Assembly: GCA_006227875.1 (NCBI GenBank)
Contig: SBFI01000474.1
Span: 1-7,526 of the forward strand
DNA: 7,526 nt
From: Acidobacteriota bacterium
GTDB lineage: Bacteria; Acidobacteriota; Thermoanaerobaculia; Multivoradales; JAHEKO01
Direction: 5' to 3'
In this document: positions 5,965 through 7,526 of the stretch, piece by piece
Numbering within the stretch: position 1 is the first letter of the stretch
Layout of the letters: each line of letters starts with the position of its first letter
Translations under genes and position numbers: made by a program
The notes under the pieces: generated by a model
What the model was told of the DNA's origin: nothing
Seen by the model: the letters and a program-made list of their open reading frames with translations, nothing else
The model's database searches: none

Positions 5965-7457
5965 CCGCGACTCGGACCGACGAGCTGGACGAGTTTCCAG
6001 AGGGGGATCTGGAGGAGGCCAACCAGGAAGCCGAGGCCGGGCTGACGATCCGCTGGGGCATCACACCCAACACCGCTCTGCTGGGAACCATTAATCCCGA
6101 TTTCTCGCAGGTCGAAGCCGATGTCGCGCAGCTGAATGTCAACGAGCGCTTCGCCCTCTTCTTCGAGGAGCGACGACCGTTCTTCCAGGAGGGGATCGAT
6201 TTCTTCTCGACCCCTATCAACGCCGTCCATACCCGCACGGTGCTCGATCCGGATTGGGGCATCAAGCTGACCGGCAAGGAGAAGCGCAATGCCCTTGGTG
6301 TCTTTGTCGCTGACGACGCCGTAAACGGTTTTTTGATCCCTTCGAATCAGGGGACCGAATCGGTTTTCTTGGAGGAGCCGGTGACCAACGGTGTGTTCCG
6401 CTACCGGCGAGATATCGCGTCGACGTCGACCCTGGGTGTTCTCTACACCGGGCGCGAGGGAGAGAACTACCACAACCGGGTGGGTGGGCTGGATGGTTTT
6501 CTGCGGGTGACCGAAAAGGACACTATCGAGTTCCAGTACCTGCGCTCCGACACCCTCTATCCCGAAGAGGTGTCGACGGAGTACGAGCAGGAGAGCGGCT
6601 CCTTTTCCGATTATGCACTCCAGTTCGAATACAGCCACGACGAGACCAACTGGTTCTGGGAGCTGGAGTACGAGGATCGGGCACCGGGTTTCAGAGTCGA
6701 TAGCGGGTTTGTACCGCGGGTGGATTTCCGCGAGGTCGAGGGCGTCCTGTTCCGGAGATTCTGGGGCGAAGAAGAATCCTGGTACGACCGCTGGGATATC
6801 GGTGGCTTCGCGGGGCGGGTGGAGGATCATGAAGACCAACTCACCGATGAAGAGCTCGGGATCTTTGGCAGGTTCTGGGGCCCACTGCAGACGCTCGTGG
6901 AGTTGGTCATCATGGAGGAGAAAGAGTATTTCGATGGTGTTCTTTACGAAGATCTATTGAACACCGAGTTCTACGTGGAAACGCAGCCCAGCGGCGCGGT
7001 CAAGTTCACCTTCTGGGGCCGGTCGGGTGACTCGATCGACATCACCAACAACCAGCCGGCCGACGAGCTGCGTCTCAACCCGACCATCGAAGCCAAGCTG
7101 GGCCGGCACATCATTGCCAATCTGAACCACGACCTGCAAAGGCTGGAGGTCGAAGGCGGCGAGCTGTTCGAAGCCAATCTCAGCCAGTTGCGGCTGGTCT
7201 ACAACTTCAACGTCCGCACATTTGTCCGCGCCATCGTGCAGAATCTGGACATCACCCGCAACCCTGATCTCTACACCGACGAGGTTGAGCCCGAGACCCA
7301 GCAACTCTTCACCCAGTTCCTCTTCTCCTACCAGGTCAACCCACGTACCGTGCTTTTTGTCGGCTACTCCGACAACCAGCTGGGGCTCCAGGACATAAGT
7401 CTCACCCGCACCGACCGCACCTTCTTCTTCAAGATCGGCTACGCCTGGATTCTCTAG
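5961..7457 (+). CDS. DUF5916 family protein, C-terminal beta-barrel part, separated by a frameshift
   Basis: This 498-residue ORF can start at a GTG that overlaps the preceding stop (GTGA). The open, family-like frame actually extends back to about 5917, which shows it is the rest of the same gene rather than a separate gene. Hallmark blocks near its start are TRTDELDEFPEG, then RWGITPNTALLGTINPDFSQ, VEADVAQLNVNERFALFFEE and RRPFFQEGIDFFSTP, all typical of the DUF5916 domain. The rest is an alternation of aromatic/hydrophobic and polar residues with many Tyr, Trp and Phe, as in outer-membrane beta strands, ending in FFKIGYAWIL just before TAG. If joined to the N-terminal part the total is about 754 residues, within the usual range for the family. 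It is probably an outer-membrane barrel. If the frameshift is real, this half lacks a signal peptide and would not be exported. Confidence 0.85.
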   Translation: MTATRTDELDEFPEGDLEEANQEAEAGLTIRWGITPNTALLGTINPDFSQVEADVAQLNVNERFALFFEERRPFFQEGIDFFSTPINAVHTRTVLDPDWGIKLTGKEKRNALGVFVADDAVNGFLIPSNQGTESVFLEEPVTNGVFRYRRDIASTSTLGVLYTGREGENYHNRVGGLDGFLRVTEKDTIEFQYLRSDTLYPEEVSTEYEQESGSFSDYALQFEYSHDETNWFWELEYEDRAPGFRVDSGFVPRVDFREVEGVLFRRFWGEEESWYDRWDIGGFAGRVEDHEDQLTDEELGIFGRFWGPLQTLVELVIMEEKEYFDGVLYEDLLNTEFYVETQPSGAVKFTFWGRSGDSIDITNNQPADELRLNPTIEAKLGRHIIANLNHDLQRLEVEGGELFEANLSQLRLVYNFNVRTFVRAIVQNLDITRNPDLYTDEVEPETQQLFTQFLFSYQVNPRTVLFVGYSDNQLGLQDISLTRTDRTFFFKIGYAWIL

Positions 7458-7497
7458 GCGTCTGTGGTGGCCCGGTCTCGTGACCTGCGGGGGCTCC

Positions 7498-7515
7498 CCT
7501 CCGCTGCGCGGGAGG
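7498..7515. other. Small GC-rich hairpin downstream of the DUF5916 gene
   Basis: The arms CCTCCGC (7498-7504) and GCGGGAGG (7508-7515) pair with one bulged G around a three-base loop, about 40 bases after the DUF5916 stop. No T-tract follows before the window ends, so it could be a weak terminator, part of a GC-rich intergenic repeat, or chance. No gene is recognisable in 7458-7526. Confidence 0.3.
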
Positions 7516-7526
7516 ATGGCTCCGCT

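Noticed and set aside
5889..6839. Minus-strand open frame (316 residues) opposite the DUF5916 barrel region
   Set aside because: The plus strand is clearly coding with family hallmarks. The antisense product shows no recognisable features.

Overview
The window is high-GC DNA (roughly 60% or more by eye, fairly even throughout) from what looks like a Gram-negative bacterium with an outer membrane. A DUF5916-type secreted beta-barrel protein, a long FadE-type acyl-CoA dehydrogenase and a bacterial dynamin-like GTPase together would fit Acidobacteriota or a similar environmental phylum. That placement is an inference from gene content only. No RNA gene, CRISPR array, insertion sequence or integrase is visible. 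The region reads as chromosomal, housekeeping or lightly accessory.

Layout from left to right: (1) A 5' leader (1-167) with no supported gene precedes a GTG-started acyl-CoA dehydrogenase on the plus strand (168-2009). (2) A 36-base gap holding a GC-rich hairpin separates it from a convergent minus-strand pair. (3) The pair reads right to left: a 392-residue protein of unknown function with a SWIM-like CxxC-x4-CxH cluster (5026-3848), then, after 65 bases, a 578-residue dynamin-family GTPase (3782-2046). (4) A 167-base divergent intergenic region (5027-5193) separates this pair from a secreted DUF5916 protein on the plus strand (5194-7457). Its reading frame is broken by a one-base shift near 5913-5915, so it appears as two overlapping ORFs. 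(5) The last 69 bases (7458-7526) hold a small GC-rich hairpin and no recognisable gene.

The genes do not form one obvious pathway. The acyl-CoA dehydrogenase acts in fatty or branched acyl-CoA oxidation. The dynamin-like GTPase and its upstream partner probably form a two-gene transcription unit, possibly linked to membrane remodelling or stress. The DUF5916 protein is a predicted outer-membrane or periplasmic protein of unknown substrate. The two observations most worth following are the SWIM-like protein paired with a dynamin, and the single-base lesion in the DUF5916 gene.
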